64,000 nt of DNA from an uncultured Alcaligenaceae bacterium. GTDB taxonomy: Bacteria; Pseudomonadota; Gammaproteobacteria; Burkholderiales; Burkholderiaceae_B. Of this stretch, positions 34,404-43,929 are shown piece after piece (positions within the stretch are counted from its first letter, which is position 1; the number at the start of each line of letters is the position of its first letter). The translations under genes and the position numbers were made by a program. Where the stretch lies: the NCBI GenBank assembly GCA_937995985.1, contig CALKIR010000009.1:48500-112499 (forward strand). The letters are read 5' to 3'. The notes beneath the pieces are model-generated. The model made no database searches. It worked only from the letters and a program-made list of their open reading frames with translations, and had not been told where the DNA came from.

Positions 34404-35702
34404 ATGACGCAGTCATTTAAAAAGCTTCAAGGGTTGACCGGGATGCATGATGTGTTGCCGGATCAAAGTGCCCAGTGGGAGCAGCTTGAAGAAATCGTTC
34501 GCAAGTGGTTGGCCAGCTATGGCTATAGAAATATACGTACTCCTATCTTGGAGTATACGCAATTATTTGCGCGGGGGATTGGTGAGGTCACTGACATTGT
34601 AGAAAAAGAGATGTACTCTTTTACAGATAGCCTCAATGGGGACAAGCTCACTATGCGCCCGGAATTCACGGCGGGTATTGTGCGTGCTGCCATAGAGCAT
34701 AATTTACTTTATGAACGCCCTCAGCGTGTCTACAGTATCGGTCCTGTGTTTCGTCATGAAAGACCCCAGCGAGGACGTTATCGGCAATTTCATCAAATAG
34801 ATGTAGAGGCTCTGGGCTTTTCAGGACCTGATGTCGATGCTGAGATGATCATCATGCTCGCTCGCTTATGGGAGCGCCTGGGGCTCAAAGATATACGTCT
34901 AGAAATTAATTCTTTAGGGCAAAGCCATGAGCGGGCCGCTCATCGAGAAGCACTTATTGCTTATTTAGAGCAACATAAAGATATTCTAGATGAAGATGCC
35001 AAGCGACGGATGTATACCAATCCCCTGCGAGTCTTGGATACTAAAAATCCTGATTTGCAAGAAATGGCCAACGCGGCTCCTCGTCTATTTGATTTTTTGG
35101 GCGAAGAGTCTTTAGCTCATCATCGGGGGGTATGCGACCGTCTGGATGCGATGGGTATAGAGTATGTTCTGAATCCACGTATGGTAAGAGGGTTGGATTA
35201 TTACAATTTGACTGTTTTTGAGTGGATTACAGACAGGTTGGGCGCTCAAGGTACTGTTTGTGGTGGGGGGCGTTATGACGGCCTTTTTGAGCTATTAGGA
35301 GGCAAGCCCACCCCAGGGATTGGTTTTGCCATTGGCATGGAGCGTTTGCTTGAGCTGGTGCAGCAGCAAGAGATCCTGTCAAACACCGCAGAATGTGATA
35401 TTTATATGGTGTATCAAAATGATGCGGGGCAACAGCAAGCCATGATCTTAGCCGAGCAGTTCCGAGATGAGGGGCTGCGTGTGATTGTGCATGCCGGCTC
35501 AACGAGTATGCGATCTCAGTTCCGTCGTGCCGATAATAGTGGTGCTTTGGCTGCAGTTATTTTGGGCCAAACCGAGCTAGATACACAGCAAGCAAGCATT
35601 AAATGGTTGCGTGCTCCAGCCCTTACTGAGGAGCAGCCGCAGCAAGAGCAGGTTGATTTTGAGCAGTGTGCACAATATTTAAAATCAAGGATTGGCAATT
35701 AA
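34404..35702 (+). CDS. hisS: Histidine-tRNA ligase
   Basis: Charges tRNA-His. It has 432 residues and is a class II enzyme with LTGMHDVLPDQSAQWEQLE at the N-terminus, the motif 2 region FRHERPQRGRYRQFHQ, the histidine-binding segment RGLDYYNLTVFEW, and motif 3 PGIGFAIGMERL. The anticodon-binding domain follows. ATG 34404 has a weak AGAG upstream; GTG 34389 is an alternative. The HisS paralogue HisZ is encoded about 9.5 kb downstream and lacks the anticodon domain. Confidence 0.96.
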   Translation: MTQSFKKLQGLTGMHDVLPDQSAQWEQLEEIVRKWLASYGYRNIRTPILEYTQLFARGIGEVTDIVEKEMYSFTDSLNGDKLTMRPEFTAGIVRAAIEHNLLYERPQRVYSIGPVFRHERPQRGRYRQFHQIDVEALGFSGPDVDAEMIIMLARLWERLGLKDIRLEINSLGQSHERAAHREALIAYLEQHKDILDEDAKRRMYTNPLRVLDTKNPDLQEMANAAPRLFDFLGEESLAHHRGVCDRLDAMGIEYVLNPRMVRGLDYYNLTVFEWITDRLGAQGTVCGGGRYDGLFELLGGKPTPGIGFAIGMERLLELVQQQEILSNTAECDIYMVYQNDAGQQQAMILAEQFRDEGLRVIVHAGSTSMRSQFRRADNSGALAAVILGQTELDTQQASIKWLRAPALTEEQPQQEQVDFEQCAQYLKSRIGN

Positions 35703-35703
35703 T

Positions 35704-36345
35704 ATGGCATATGATTTAGAAGAGCAGGAAAAGCTAGACGCTCTAAAAGATTGGTGGGATCGGCATGGTACCCTTATCGTTGCCATTGTGGTGCTTATTG
35801 CCGCGGCCATTTTAGGATGGCGTGGCTGGCAGTGGTATGAACGATATCAGGCTCAGCAGGCCATGGGATACTTTGAAGCACTCGAAAGCGCTGCTCAACA
35901 GCCTCTTGATGACCAAGATTCATTGGCACGGTTAGAGGCGGCTAGCAAAGTTCTTCGCGATGATTATGCTCAATCAGCGTATACCAGTCGGGGTGTCCTG
36001 CTTGCAGCCACTGCATTATATGAGCGGGGGGCAGCCGAGCAAGCAAAAGAGCAATTAGAATGGCTGATAAAAACGGCCCATGATCCAGTGGTGACAGCAG
36101 TTGCGCGGTTGCGTTTAGCTGCTATTTTGCTTGAAGAGGAAGCGTATGAGCAAGGGTTAGCAGTACTTGCGCACGAGGCCCCAGGTTTTGAGGCCTTATA
36201 TGCGGATCGTCGAGGCGATCTATATTATGCTCAAGGCAAGCGCGCAGAGGCCAAGAAACAATGGGATCAGGCCTTATCTGCATTACATGGGCAGCCGGCA
36301 GCCAGCATGATTCGCTTGAAACTTGAATCTCTCAACAAGGAATAA
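35704..36345 (+). CDS. yfgM: YfgM family TPR membrane protein
   Basis: A 213-residue inner-membrane protein with a short cytoplasmic N-terminus (DLEEQEKLDALKDWWDRHG), one transmembrane segment near residues 23-43 and a periplasmic tetratricopeptide-like helical domain. In E. coli YfgM associates with the SecYEG translocon and the chaperone PpiD. It starts one base after the hisS stop and precedes bamB by three bases, the typical hisS-yfgM-bamB order. Confidence 0.9.
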   Translation: MAYDLEEQEKLDALKDWWDRHGTLIVAIVVLIAAAILGWRGWQWYERYQAQQAMGYFEALESAAQQPLDDQDSLARLEAASKVLRDDYAQSAYTSRGVLLAATALYERGAAEQAKEQLEWLIKTAHDPVVTAVARLRLAAILLEEEAYEQGLAVLAHEAPGFEALYADRRGDLYYAQGKRAEAKKQWDQALSALHGQPAASMIRLKLESLNKE

Positions 36346-36348
36346 CAC

Positions 36349-37506
36349 ATGAACTGCCTGACACGCGTTTATCGGATGGTGCAGCGCTCATTGCTGATGG
36401 GAGCGGTTGTTGCCTTGAGTGCATGCTCCATGTTTTCTAATAAAGACCCGCGCTTTGAGCCTGCTCCTTTAGTTGATTACGAGGCGCGTATGCCCGTGGC
36501 CGTACGCTGGTCCACTCCTATTGGGTCTGGGGCCGGTTTTGGATTTATTCCTGCTGTGGTGGGGCGTGATGTGTATGCAGCGAGTGCTTCTGGCCAAGTA
36601 TCACGCCTTGATCTGGGAACGGGCCAAGTGCGCTGGTCAGCCAATGTAGGTAAGCGTTTGTCAGCAGGCGTAGGTACAGATGGGCAGATAGTGGCTGTTG
36701 CCGCGCCCGATGGGACCGTAATTGCTTTAGATGCCCAGGGGCAGGAATTATGGCGCAGCAAGGCCACCAGCGAGGTCAATATTCCACCGGCTGTTGGATA
36801 CGGAATAGTGGCTGTGCGTAGTAGCGACTACAGAGTACAGGCGTTTGATGCTCGAACTGGGGATTTATTATGGAGTATACAGCGTCCTGGGCCTGCTTTG
36901 GCGCTCAAAACAAGCATGCAAATGCGTGTTGTTGATGGATTGGTTGTGACCGGTATGCCCAATGGTCGGGTCTTGCTTATTGATGCCGCAACCGGTGCGT
37001 TGCAGTGGGAGGGGGTTATTTCTCAATCTTATGGGGCCACTGATTTAGAGCGCATTAGCGATGTGGTTGGGGCTCCCGAATTGGTGGGGTCTGTGATGTG
37101 TGCCGCCGCTTATCAAGGGCGCATTGTGTGTTTTGATATGGCCAATCAAGCACTTCCGTTGTGGGCAGAAGAGTTTTCTACCGCAAGGGGCATCGGGGTC
37201 AATATGCAGATGCTGTATGCTGCAGATACCCGCGATAGTGTGGTTGCTTTTGCACTTGAGAGTGGTCACCCAATTTGGGAGCAAAACGCCTTACGGAATC
37301 GTCAACTTACCGCTCCAGCTGTCCACGGCAATATAGTAGCAGTTGGGGATTTTGAAGGGTATATTCATTTCTTAGCGCCTCATGATGGCCGTCAAATGGC
37401 ACGGGTGCGTGTTGGTTCACGGCCGATCACGTCACAGCCGGTAGCGGTTGAGGGGGGTGTTTTAGTTCAAACAGACAGTGGTCAACTGGTCTTTATCGGG
37501 GTTTAA
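36349..37506 (+). CDS. bamB: Outer membrane protein assembly factor BamB
   Basis: A lipoprotein of the BAM complex that helps insert beta-barrel proteins into the outer membrane. It has 385 residues with a lipobox LSAC (Cys26). An eight-bladed beta-propeller of PQQ-like repeats follows (for example VSRLDLGTGQVRWSANVG, VIALDAQGQELWRS, VQAFDARTGDLLWS). It is followed directly by der, with the GTG start of der immediately after the stop. Confidence 0.95.
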   Translation: MNCLTRVYRMVQRSLLMGAVVALSACSMFSNKDPRFEPAPLVDYEARMPVAVRWSTPIGSGAGFGFIPAVVGRDVYAASASGQVSRLDLGTGQVRWSANVGKRLSAGVGTDGQIVAVAAPDGTVIALDAQGQELWRSKATSEVNIPPAVGYGIVAVRSSDYRVQAFDARTGDLLWSIQRPGPALALKTSMQMRVVDGLVVTGMPNGRVLLIDAATGALQWEGVISQSYGATDLERISDVVGAPELVGSVMCAAAYQGRIVCFDMANQALPLWAEEFSTARGIGVNMQMLYAADTRDSVVAFALESGHPIWEQNALRNRQLTAPAVHGNIVAVGDFEGYIHFLAPHDGRQMARVRVGSRPITSQPVAVEGGVLVQTDSGQLVFIGV

Positions 37507-38901
37507 GTGACTCAAGCCAAACAACCTTCTTTTAAGCCTGTTATTGCAATTGTTGGCCGAGCCAATGTGGGTAAGTCAACCTTATTTAATCGGTTGACTC
37601 GGTCTCGTCAAGCATTGGTGGCCGATTTTCCTGGCCTGACACGCGATCGCCATTATGGCGAAGGGCGTGTAGGCTCGCGTCCTTACTTAATCGTTGATAC
37701 CGGTGGTTTTGAGCCCATAGTAAAAGACGGTATCAAAAAAGAGATGGCGAGTCAGACTGAGCAGGCAATAAACGAGGCTGATGCTGTTATTTTTTTGGTT
37801 GATGTGCGCGATGGGCTACATGCGCTAGATTTTCATATTGCTGAGCGATTGCGTCGCAGTGGTCAAACGGTTTTTTTAGCTGTTAATAAAGCTGAGGGTA
37901 TGCGAGGCAGCGCCGCTGGGGTTGATTTTTATGAATTGGGCCTTGGTGAGCCTCATTTAGTATCTGCTGCTCATGGTGATGGCGTAACCGCTTTAATCGA
38001 GCAGGTGTTGGAGCATGTTTATGAGGCAACAACTGATGTATACGCCACAGCCACAACCTTAACGACTGAGCACACAGATGATGCGGACAAACAGCACCGT
38101 ATCCGCTTAGCAGTGGTTGGACGCCCTAATGTAGGCAAATCCACATTTATTAATCAAATCATTGGTGAAGAGCGGGTGGTTGCTTTTGATGAGCCAGGCA
38201 CAACCCGAGATGCCATTGAAATTGATTTTGATTACAAAGGCGTTCCTTATACCTTTGTCGATACGGCAGGGATTCGCCGTCGAGGTCGGATCACTCAGGC
38301 CATAGAAAAGTTTTCGGTTATCAAAACATTACAAGCAATAGAGGCAGCTAATGTAGTGTTGTTAATGCTCGATGCTCAGGCCGAGATCTCGGAGCAGGAT
38401 GCTAATATCGCTGGCTTTATTGTGGAATCAGGGCGTGCTTTGGTGGTGGCCATCAATAAATGGGACGGCCTGGATGGGTATGCTCGCGAGTGGGCAATTC
38501 GCGACTATAAGCGCAAACTCCGTTTTCTGGATTTTGCTCGCATGCATACGATTTCCGCTCAAGAAAAACAGGGATTAGCAGCGGTGATGCGCTCAGTATA
38601 CGCTGCTCATGAGGCTGCTTTTATAAAGATGCCAACCCCAATATTAACCCGTATTATTCATCAGGCTGTAGAGCAACAGCCTCCCCCACGTCGGGGGCAT
38701 TCACGGCCTAAACTGCGTTACGCCCATCAGGGAGGGCAGAATCCGCCTGTTGTGGTCGTGCATGGAACGGCGTTGCACGAGGTGCCTGAGTCATACCGGC
38801 GCTACATAGAGGGGCAAATTCGTCATGCTTTTAAATTAGAGGGCACCCCTTTGCGTATTGAATTCCGTACAGCACATAACCCTTATGCTCGAGAGAAATA
38901 A
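37507..38901 (+). CDS. der: Ribosome biogenesis GTPase Der (EngA)
   Basis: An essential tandem GTPase for 50S assembly, 464 residues. The two G domains have P-loops GRANVGKST (residues 17-25) and GRPNVGKST (205-213), each with DTGG or DTAG and NKAE or NKWD motifs. A C-terminal KH-like domain follows. The GTG start abuts the bamB stop. It is followed by hisC after two bases. Confidence 0.98.
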   Translation: MTQAKQPSFKPVIAIVGRANVGKSTLFNRLTRSRQALVADFPGLTRDRHYGEGRVGSRPYLIVDTGGFEPIVKDGIKKEMASQTEQAINEADAVIFLVDVRDGLHALDFHIAERLRRSGQTVFLAVNKAEGMRGSAAGVDFYELGLGEPHLVSAAHGDGVTALIEQVLEHVYEATTDVYATATTLTTEHTDDADKQHRIRLAVVGRPNVGKSTFINQIIGEERVVAFDEPGTTRDAIEIDFDYKGVPYTFVDTAGIRRRGRITQAIEKFSVIKTLQAIEAANVVLLMLDAQAEISEQDANIAGFIVESGRALVVAINKWDGLDGYAREWAIRDYKRKLRFLDFARMHTISAQEKQGLAAVMRSVYAAHEAAFIKMPTPILTRIIHQAVEQQPPPRRGHSRPKLRYAHQGGQNPPVVVVHGTALHEVPESYRRYIEGQIRHAFKLEGTPLRIEFRTAHNPYAREK

Positions 38902-38903
38902 AA

Positions 38904-39977
38904 ATGAGTCAATTTTGGAGTGATCATGTTCATGAGCTGTTGCCCTATGTTCCTGGCGAACAGCCTAAGGAAAAGGTGTTTATCAAACTCAACACGAATG
39001 AGCATGCATATGGCCCCTCGCCACGAGCCTTAGCAGCAATACAGCACGCTACCGATGAGCTGCTGCGCCTCTATCCTGAGCCGAGCTCAACGGCTTTAGT
39101 GCAGGCTATTGCCTCTACTCAAGGGGTTCAGCCAGAGCAAGTCTTTGTAGGTAATAGCTCAGATGAGGTCTTGGCTCATGTGTTTAATGGGTTACTGCGA
39201 CATGGCGATAAGCCGCTTTGGCAACCGGACATTACTTATAGCTTTTATAAAACTTATTGTCGGTTGTACGCTATTGAGCCACACTATATTCCTTTGAATG
39301 AGTGCTTTGAGATTAATCCTAAGGATTATTTTGAGGCGCAACTTCAGGGCGCAGCGGGAATTATTTTTGCGAATCCTAATGCTCCTACCGGACATTATCT
39401 TGAGCCCGCGCAAGTTGCTCAGATTGCGGCTGCTAATCCAGCTATTCCAGTCGTTGTTGATGAGGCTTATATTGATTTTGGAGGGCAGACAGCAGCCGTT
39501 TTATTAGCAGAGTACCCAAATTTGGTCGTGATACGTACCTTCTCAAAAGGCTATGCTTTAGCTGGGCTACGAGTAGGTTATGCCTTAGCCAGTTCAGAGA
39601 TTGTTGCTGGTTTGCAACGGGTGAAGGATAGTTTTAACTCTTATCCTTTAGATCGATTAGCCCAGGCAGGCGCTGCTGCAGCCATTAGCGATATAGATTA
39701 TTATCAGACCGTTAATAAGAGGATTATTGAGAATCGCTCTTATTTGCATCACAATTTAACTGCTATAGGCTATGAGGTGCTTCCATCTCAGGCAAACTTT
39801 GTGTTTGCGCGGCCTGCAGGGGGGAATGCAAAAGAGGTTTTTTTGGCGCTAAGGGCCCAAGGGATCTTAGTGCGGTATTTTGAGCACCCTCGCATTGAAC
39901 AGTTTTTACGCATTACTGTGGGGACCCGTGAACAGTGTGAGGCACTAATTGCTGCCTTGAAAAAAATTTCCACTTAA
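38904..39977 (+). CDS. hisC: Histidinol-phosphate aminotransferase
   Basis: A PLP-dependent aminotransferase, 357 residues, that makes histidinol phosphate in histidine synthesis. Family features are KLNTNEHAYGPSP, NSSDEVLAHVF, ANPNAPTGHYL, DEAYIDFGG, and the PLP lysine in RTFSKGYALAGLRVGY. The substrate assignment rests on the HisC-like motifs; other members of this family act on aromatic amino acids. It is inserted between der and hfq, two genes often adjacent, and is probably transcribed with der. Confidence 0.92.
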   Translation: MSQFWSDHVHELLPYVPGEQPKEKVFIKLNTNEHAYGPSPRALAAIQHATDELLRLYPEPSSTALVQAIASTQGVQPEQVFVGNSSDEVLAHVFNGLLRHGDKPLWQPDITYSFYKTYCRLYAIEPHYIPLNECFEINPKDYFEAQLQGAAGIIFANPNAPTGHYLEPAQVAQIAAANPAIPVVVDEAYIDFGGQTAAVLLAEYPNLVVIRTFSKGYALAGLRVGYALASSEIVAGLQRVKDSFNSYPLDRLAQAGAAAAISDIDYYQTVNKRIIENRSYLHHNLTAIGYEVLPSQANFVFARPAGGNAKEVFLALRAQGILVRYFEHPRIEQFLRITVGTREQCEALIAALKKIST

Positions 39978-40027
39978 AAGCGGAACCATGCAGTAAAGGG
40001 GTGGTCAATGGTATAGTAAGTCTTATA

Positions 40028-40053
40028 GTCGCATGCAGAGTGCTCTGCGCGAC
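40028..40053 (+). promoter_or_regulatory. Stable hairpin in the hfq leader
   Basis: GTCGC-AT-GCAGAG-TG-CTCTGC-GCGAC forms an 11-bp stem with a small internal bulge in the 133-base space between hisC and hfq. A -10-like TATAGT (40012-40017) lies 11 bases before it. It would then sit near the 5' end of an hfq transcript. No T-run follows. Confidence 0.45.
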
Positions 40054-40110
40054 ACCTATTTTAAACCCCATTCGTTTCATTTTAATAACAACATAATTGG
40101 AGCCTAGCCA

Positions 40111-40347
40111 ATGAGCAATAAAGGGCAAATATTACAAGACCCATTTTTAAACGCCCTACGCAAGGAACATATCCCTGTTTCAATTTACCTTGTGAACGGT
40201 ATTAAATTGCAAGGGCAAATTGAATCTTTCGATCAATATGTAGTGCTATTACGCAATACCGTTACCCAGATGGTGTATAAGCACGCCATTTCAACGGTAG
40301 TGCCTGCACGCCCCGTGTCTCTGAAAAAAGAAGACGGCGCTGAATAG
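40111..40347 (+). CDS. hfq: RNA chaperone Hfq
   Basis: A 78-residue hexameric Sm-like protein that pairs small RNAs with mRNAs. The Sm1 motif is QDPFLNALRKEHIPVSIYLVNGIKL and contains residues of the proximal face (only key residues named here). The Sm2 motif VYKHAISTV includes the KH pair, and the C-terminal tail is very short compared with E. coli (102 residues). The ribosome binding site is GGAG. A terminator follows before hflX. Confidence 0.98.
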   Translation: MSNKGQILQDPFLNALRKEHIPVSIYLVNGIKLQGQIESFDQYVVLLRNTVTQMVYKHAISTVVPARPVSLKKEDGAE

Positions 40348-40368
40348 GGCGCATATTGATACTCCAGA

Positions 40369-40401
40369 CCGCACGCTCATTTTTTGAGGGTGCGGGCTTT
40401 T
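40369..40401 (+). terminator. Intrinsic terminator between hfq and hflX
   Basis: CCGCAC / GTGCGG forms the outer stem and CTCA / TGAG the inner stem, with a T-rich loop, followed by CTTTT. Only 13 bases separate its end from the hflX start codon. Confidence 0.65.
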
Positions 40402-40414
40402 AAAGAGATTGTCC

Positions 40415-41512
40415 ATGAGGGCACTAGTTGTTAGTGTTGACCTAAACAACCCCGATTATGCTGCGCATGCCGAAGAGTTTCTAATGCTCGCTAGAGGGGC
40501 GGGTGCACAAGTATGCGATGTCATTCAGGCACGTAGACAGAAACCCGATCCTGCTTATTTTATTGGCAAGGGTAAACTCGACGAGGTGATTAGCAGCGTT
40601 CATACCCACAACATAGATATCATCCTGTTTGACCAACCTTTGAGTCCAGCTCAGCAGCGCAATATTGAGCAAGCTGCCAATAAGCGGGTTGTTGATCGTG
40701 TTGCGTTGATTCTGGATATTTTTGCCTTAAGAGCCCATAGCCATGAGGGTAAATTACAGGTAGAGTTGGCTCAGTTACAACACCTTTCAACGAGGTTGAC
40801 GGGGCGTTGGACGCACTTAGAGCGGCAACAGGGGGGGATAGGGACGCGTGGGCCTGGTGAGTCTCAGTTGGAGCTCGATCGCAGGATGATTGGTCAACGC
40901 GTAAAAACACTAAGAGAGCGCCTTAAAAAGCTTGGTCGACAGCGCACTACACAGCGTCGGGCGCGTATGCGCGGAGATGTGTTTAATGTATCATTAGTAG
41001 GTTATACAAACGCTGGTAAATCGACCTTGTTTAATGCGCTCACACGTGCAGGAGCCTACGCAGCAGATCAGCTATTTGCAACGCTAGATACGACCTCAAG
41101 ACGGATTTGGATCCATGGGGTGGGGCACGTGGTGTTATCGGATACGGTAGGATTTATTCGTGATTTGCCACCAACTCTGATAGCAGCCTTTAAGGCAACT
41201 CTTGAGGAAACCGTTCACGCTGACTTGCTGCTGCATGTAGTCGATGCTGCGAGTCCACAGCGTGATGAGCAGATTTTAGAAGTCAACAAGGTGCTTGATG
41301 ATATCGGCGCCGGCGAGGTACCGCGGATTTTGGTATATAACAAAATCGACCAGACTAACTTCAGTCCACGGATAGAGCGAAATGACCATGGTATCATTTC
41401 GCGGGTCTTTGTCAGTTCGATTGAGCGTACCGGTCTAGATGACCTGCGTGCGGCAATCGTTGAAGCAAGTAACGTATCGGAAAATAATGAGACTCATATC
41501 AAGAATTTTTAA
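40415..41512 (+). CDS. hflX: Ribosome-associated GTPase HflX
   Basis: A GTPase that splits stalled or hibernating ribosomes, 365 residues. An N-terminal HflX domain (DPAYFIGKGKLDE, GGIGTRGPGESQLELDRR) precedes the G domain with P-loop GYTNAGKST (residues 196-204) and DTVGFI. ATG 40415 follows AAAGAGAT. Its 3' end overlaps hflK by 26 bases. The usual hfq-hflX-hflK-hflC order is kept. Confidence 0.96.
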   Translation: MRALVVSVDLNNPDYAAHAEEFLMLARGAGAQVCDVIQARRQKPDPAYFIGKGKLDEVISSVHTHNIDIILFDQPLSPAQQRNIEQAANKRVVDRVALILDIFALRAHSHEGKLQVELAQLQHLSTRLTGRWTHLERQQGGIGTRGPGESQLELDRRMIGQRVKTLRERLKKLGRQRTTQRRARMRGDVFNVSLVGYTNAGKSTLFNALTRAGAYAADQLFATLDTTSRRIWIHGVGHVVLSDTVGFIRDLPPTLIAAFKATLEETVHADLLLHVVDAASPQRDEQILEVNKVLDDIGAGEVPRILVYNKIDQTNFSPRIERNDHGIISRVFVSSIERTGLDDLRAAIVEASNVSENNETHIKNF

Positions 41513-42824
41513 CCTCAATGATCCCGGTTGGGGGCGTGATGGGGATAAAAGGGATGATGCCAATCGCCCCCCCAAGCAGCCATCAGGCAACCAAGAAGGC
41601 CCTCCTGATTTAGACGAAGTCTGGCGTGACTTCAACCGTCGTTTGTCGGCTCTTTTTGGCGGCAAGAAAAATCTTCCTCCACGGCCTCCTGCAGGGGCGG
41701 GTGGGCAGCGGCCCCGTTTGCCTAAAGGGTCCCCTAAGATTTTTCTAGCCTTGATTATTGCCGCCGTTGGGCTGTGGTTGGCAAGTGGTTTTATTGTGGT
41801 TCAAGAAGGGCAGGTCGCTGTAGTGACTCGCTTTGGTCAGTATGTGCGTACCTTAAATCCCGGTCTGCAATGGCACTGGCCCGCTCCTATAGAAGAAAGT
41901 CAAACGGTAAATATAGCCCAGCTGCGTACCTTTGAAATCGGATTTCGGGGATCGTCTCGAAACAAAGTGCTCACAGAATCTCTCATGTTAACCGCAGATG
42001 AGAGCATTGTTGATGTGCAATTTGTAGTGCAATATCGTTTGCAGCCTACAGGTGCTCCTGACTACTTATTTAATACCAGTGACCCAGATGAGTCTGTGCG
42101 TCAGGCTGTAGAGACAGCAATGCGCGAGGTAGTGGGGAAAAAACCCATGGATTTCGTACTGTATTCTGGGCGTACTGAGGTGGCTTCAGAGGTACAGCAA
42201 TTAGCACAGTCTATTTTGGACCGTTATCAAACAGGTATTCAAATTAGCACTGTTGCGATTCAAAACGTACAACCCCCAGAGCAAGTATTAGCCGCTTTTG
42301 ATGATGCCGTTAAGGCAGGTCAAGACCGAGAGCGTCAAATTAACGAAGGTAATGCTTATGCCAATAAAGTATTACCAGAGGCCCATGGTCAAGTGGCGCG
42401 CATGATTCAAGATGCTGAAGGATATAAGGCGCGTGTCATTGGGAGTGCCAAGGGGGATGCCGCACGCTTTACCAGTGTGTTACATGAGTATTTAAAATCC
42501 CCTGATGTGATGCGCGATAGACTGTATCTTGATACCTTTGAGAATATCATGAAGCAGGCAAGCAAGGTGCTGGTTGATGTGGATGGAGGCAATAACATGC
42601 TTTACCTCCCCTTGGATCAAGTCACCAAGGCAGCAGGCTCTGGCAGTCGCGCGGGATCCTCAGAAAGCCCTCATGTTGCCGGCAGTGCTGCGGCTCACAA
42701 TACCGGAACAGAGCCTGCCTCCGGAGCCGAGGGCAGCACTAATAATGCTGCGACTCGCAACCGCACTAACGCGGCTTCGGCAGGAGGCTCTTTGATGAAC
42801 CCGTATTCGCCTTACTCGCGCTAG
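41487..42824 (+). CDS. hflK: FtsH protease modulator HflK
   Basis: A membrane-anchored SPFH/band-7 protein, 445 residues, that with HflC encloses the FtsH protease and limits its action. A proline/glycine-rich N-terminus (residues 1-85) is followed by a transmembrane segment near residues 88-108. The SPFH domain then starts at EGQVAVVTRFG, and a coiled coil follows (around ERQINEGNAYANKVLPEA). The tail is low-complexity, rich in Ser, Ala, Gly and Asn. ATG 41487 lies inside the end of hflX; an upstream in-frame codon would add 16 residues with no support. Confidence 0.95.
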   Translation: MRLISRIFNLNDPGWGRDGDKRDDANRPPKQPSGNQEGPPDLDEVWRDFNRRLSALFGGKKNLPPRPPAGAGGQRPRLPKGSPKIFLALIIAAVGLWLASGFIVVQEGQVAVVTRFGQYVRTLNPGLQWHWPAPIEESQTVNIAQLRTFEIGFRGSSRNKVLTESLMLTADESIVDVQFVVQYRLQPTGAPDYLFNTSDPDESVRQAVETAMREVVGKKPMDFVLYSGRTEVASEVQQLAQSILDRYQTGIQISTVAIQNVQPPEQVLAAFDDAVKAGQDRERQINEGNAYANKVLPEAHGQVARMIQDAEGYKARVIGSAKGDAARFTSVLHEYLKSPDVMRDRLYLDTFENIMKQASKVLVDVDGGNNMLYLPLDQVTKAAGSGSRAGSSESPHVAGSAAAHNTGTEPASGAEGSTNNAATRNRTNAASAGGSLMNPYSPYSR

Positions 42825-42836
42825 GAGAACATTAGT

Positions 42837-43781
42837 ATGCAACGTTTTTTACCCGTTCTCATCGTAGTGGCTATCGTGCTTGCGATATTATCTACGTGTG
42901 TTTTTATTGTCCGTGAGCGCGATGCGGCATTGGTATTTGCTTTAGGTGAAGTCAAGGAAACAATTACAGAGCCTGGCTTGTACTTCAAGCTGCCTCCGCC
43001 TTTCCAAAATGTGGTGTTTCTCGACAAGCGTCTCCAAACAATTGAGGCTAATGATCCAGAGCGTATCCAAACCGCAGAGAAAAAGAACTTATTGATTGAT
43101 TCCTATGTTAAGTGGCGCATTTCTGATCCGCGGCAGTTTTATGTTACTTTTGGCGCGACGGATCGGGGTGCGGTTGAGCGTTTGTCTGCGCAGATACGGG
43201 ATGCATTGAATGCCGCGGTAAACGTGCGAACAGTTAAAGAGGTGGTTTCAAACGAGCGGGATCAAATTATGCGTGAGGTACGTGAATCTGTAGAAGAACG
43301 TGCCAAGCCTTTGGGTGTTGATGTGGTAGATGTGCGCCTGCGCCGCATTGATTTCGCTCCTGAAATTTCTGAATCAGTGTATCGACGCATGGAAGCAGAG
43401 CGCAAGCAGGAGGCTAACCGTTTACGTGCTACGGGGGCTGCAGAAAGCGAACGTATTCGCGCTGAAGCTGATCGGGAGCGTGAGGAGTTACTTGCTGAGG
43501 CCTTTGCTCAGGCAGAAAGTATTCGCGGTGAGGGGGATGCCGAGGCCGCTGCAATTTATGCAGAAGCATTTAGCGAGCATCCAGAATTTTACCGCTTTTA
43601 TCGAAGCTTAGATGCGTACGAGTCCGCCTTTGATTCAGAATCTGATGTGTTGGTTATTGGCCCTGATTCTGAGTTTTTCCGTTATTGGAAGCAAACCGAT
43701 GGTGGGGCAGAGGGATTGCCTTCTCGACCCATGTCTATGGAGGCCAATCCAAATAAATCGGCTCAAACTTTAACGGACTGA
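42837..43781 (+). CDS. hflC: FtsH protease modulator HflC
   Basis: The partner of HflK, 314 residues. A single transmembrane segment is at residues 5-24 (LIVVAIVLAILSTCVFIV), followed by an SPFH domain (RERDAALVFALGEV) and a helical region (AERKQEANRLRATG, AEADREREELLAEA). AGGAGAA precedes the ATG, and the gene lies 12 bases after hflK. A small hairpin (43801-43814) and a stronger terminator follow. Confidence 0.96.
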   Translation: MQRFLPVLIVVAIVLAILSTCVFIVRERDAALVFALGEVKETITEPGLYFKLPPPFQNVVFLDKRLQTIEANDPERIQTAEKKNLLIDSYVKWRISDPRQFYVTFGATDRGAVERLSAQIRDALNAAVNVRTVKEVVSNERDQIMREVRESVEERAKPLGVDVVDVRLRRIDFAPEISESVYRRMEAERKQEANRLRATGAAESERIRAEADREREELLAEAFAQAESIRGEGDAEAAAIYAEAFSEHPEFYRFYRSLDAYESAFDSESDVLVIGPDSEFFRYWKQTDGGAEGLPSRPMSMEANPNKSAQTLTD

Positions 43782-43846
43782 GACGATTTGAGCATCAAAG
43801 GCCCAAAGCTGGGCAAAATTTTATATAATTAGTACTTTGTTTGCTT

Positions 43847-43882
43847 GGCGACTTGGCGGGCCGCTACCCCAAGTCGCCTTTT
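43847..43882 (+). terminator. Intrinsic terminator or attenuator between hflC and hisZ
   Basis: GGCGACTTGG / CCAAGTCGCC is a perfect 10-bp stem with a 12-base loop, followed by TTTT. A -10-like TATAAT (43824-43829) lies upstream of it, so it could also act in the leader of hisZ rather than only ending hflC transcripts. No good -35 is seen. Confidence 0.7.
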
Positions 43883-43929
43883 GCTGTGTTAGCGTTAAGT
43901 AAAACAAAGCTAGCGGAAAGGCTTTTTGC

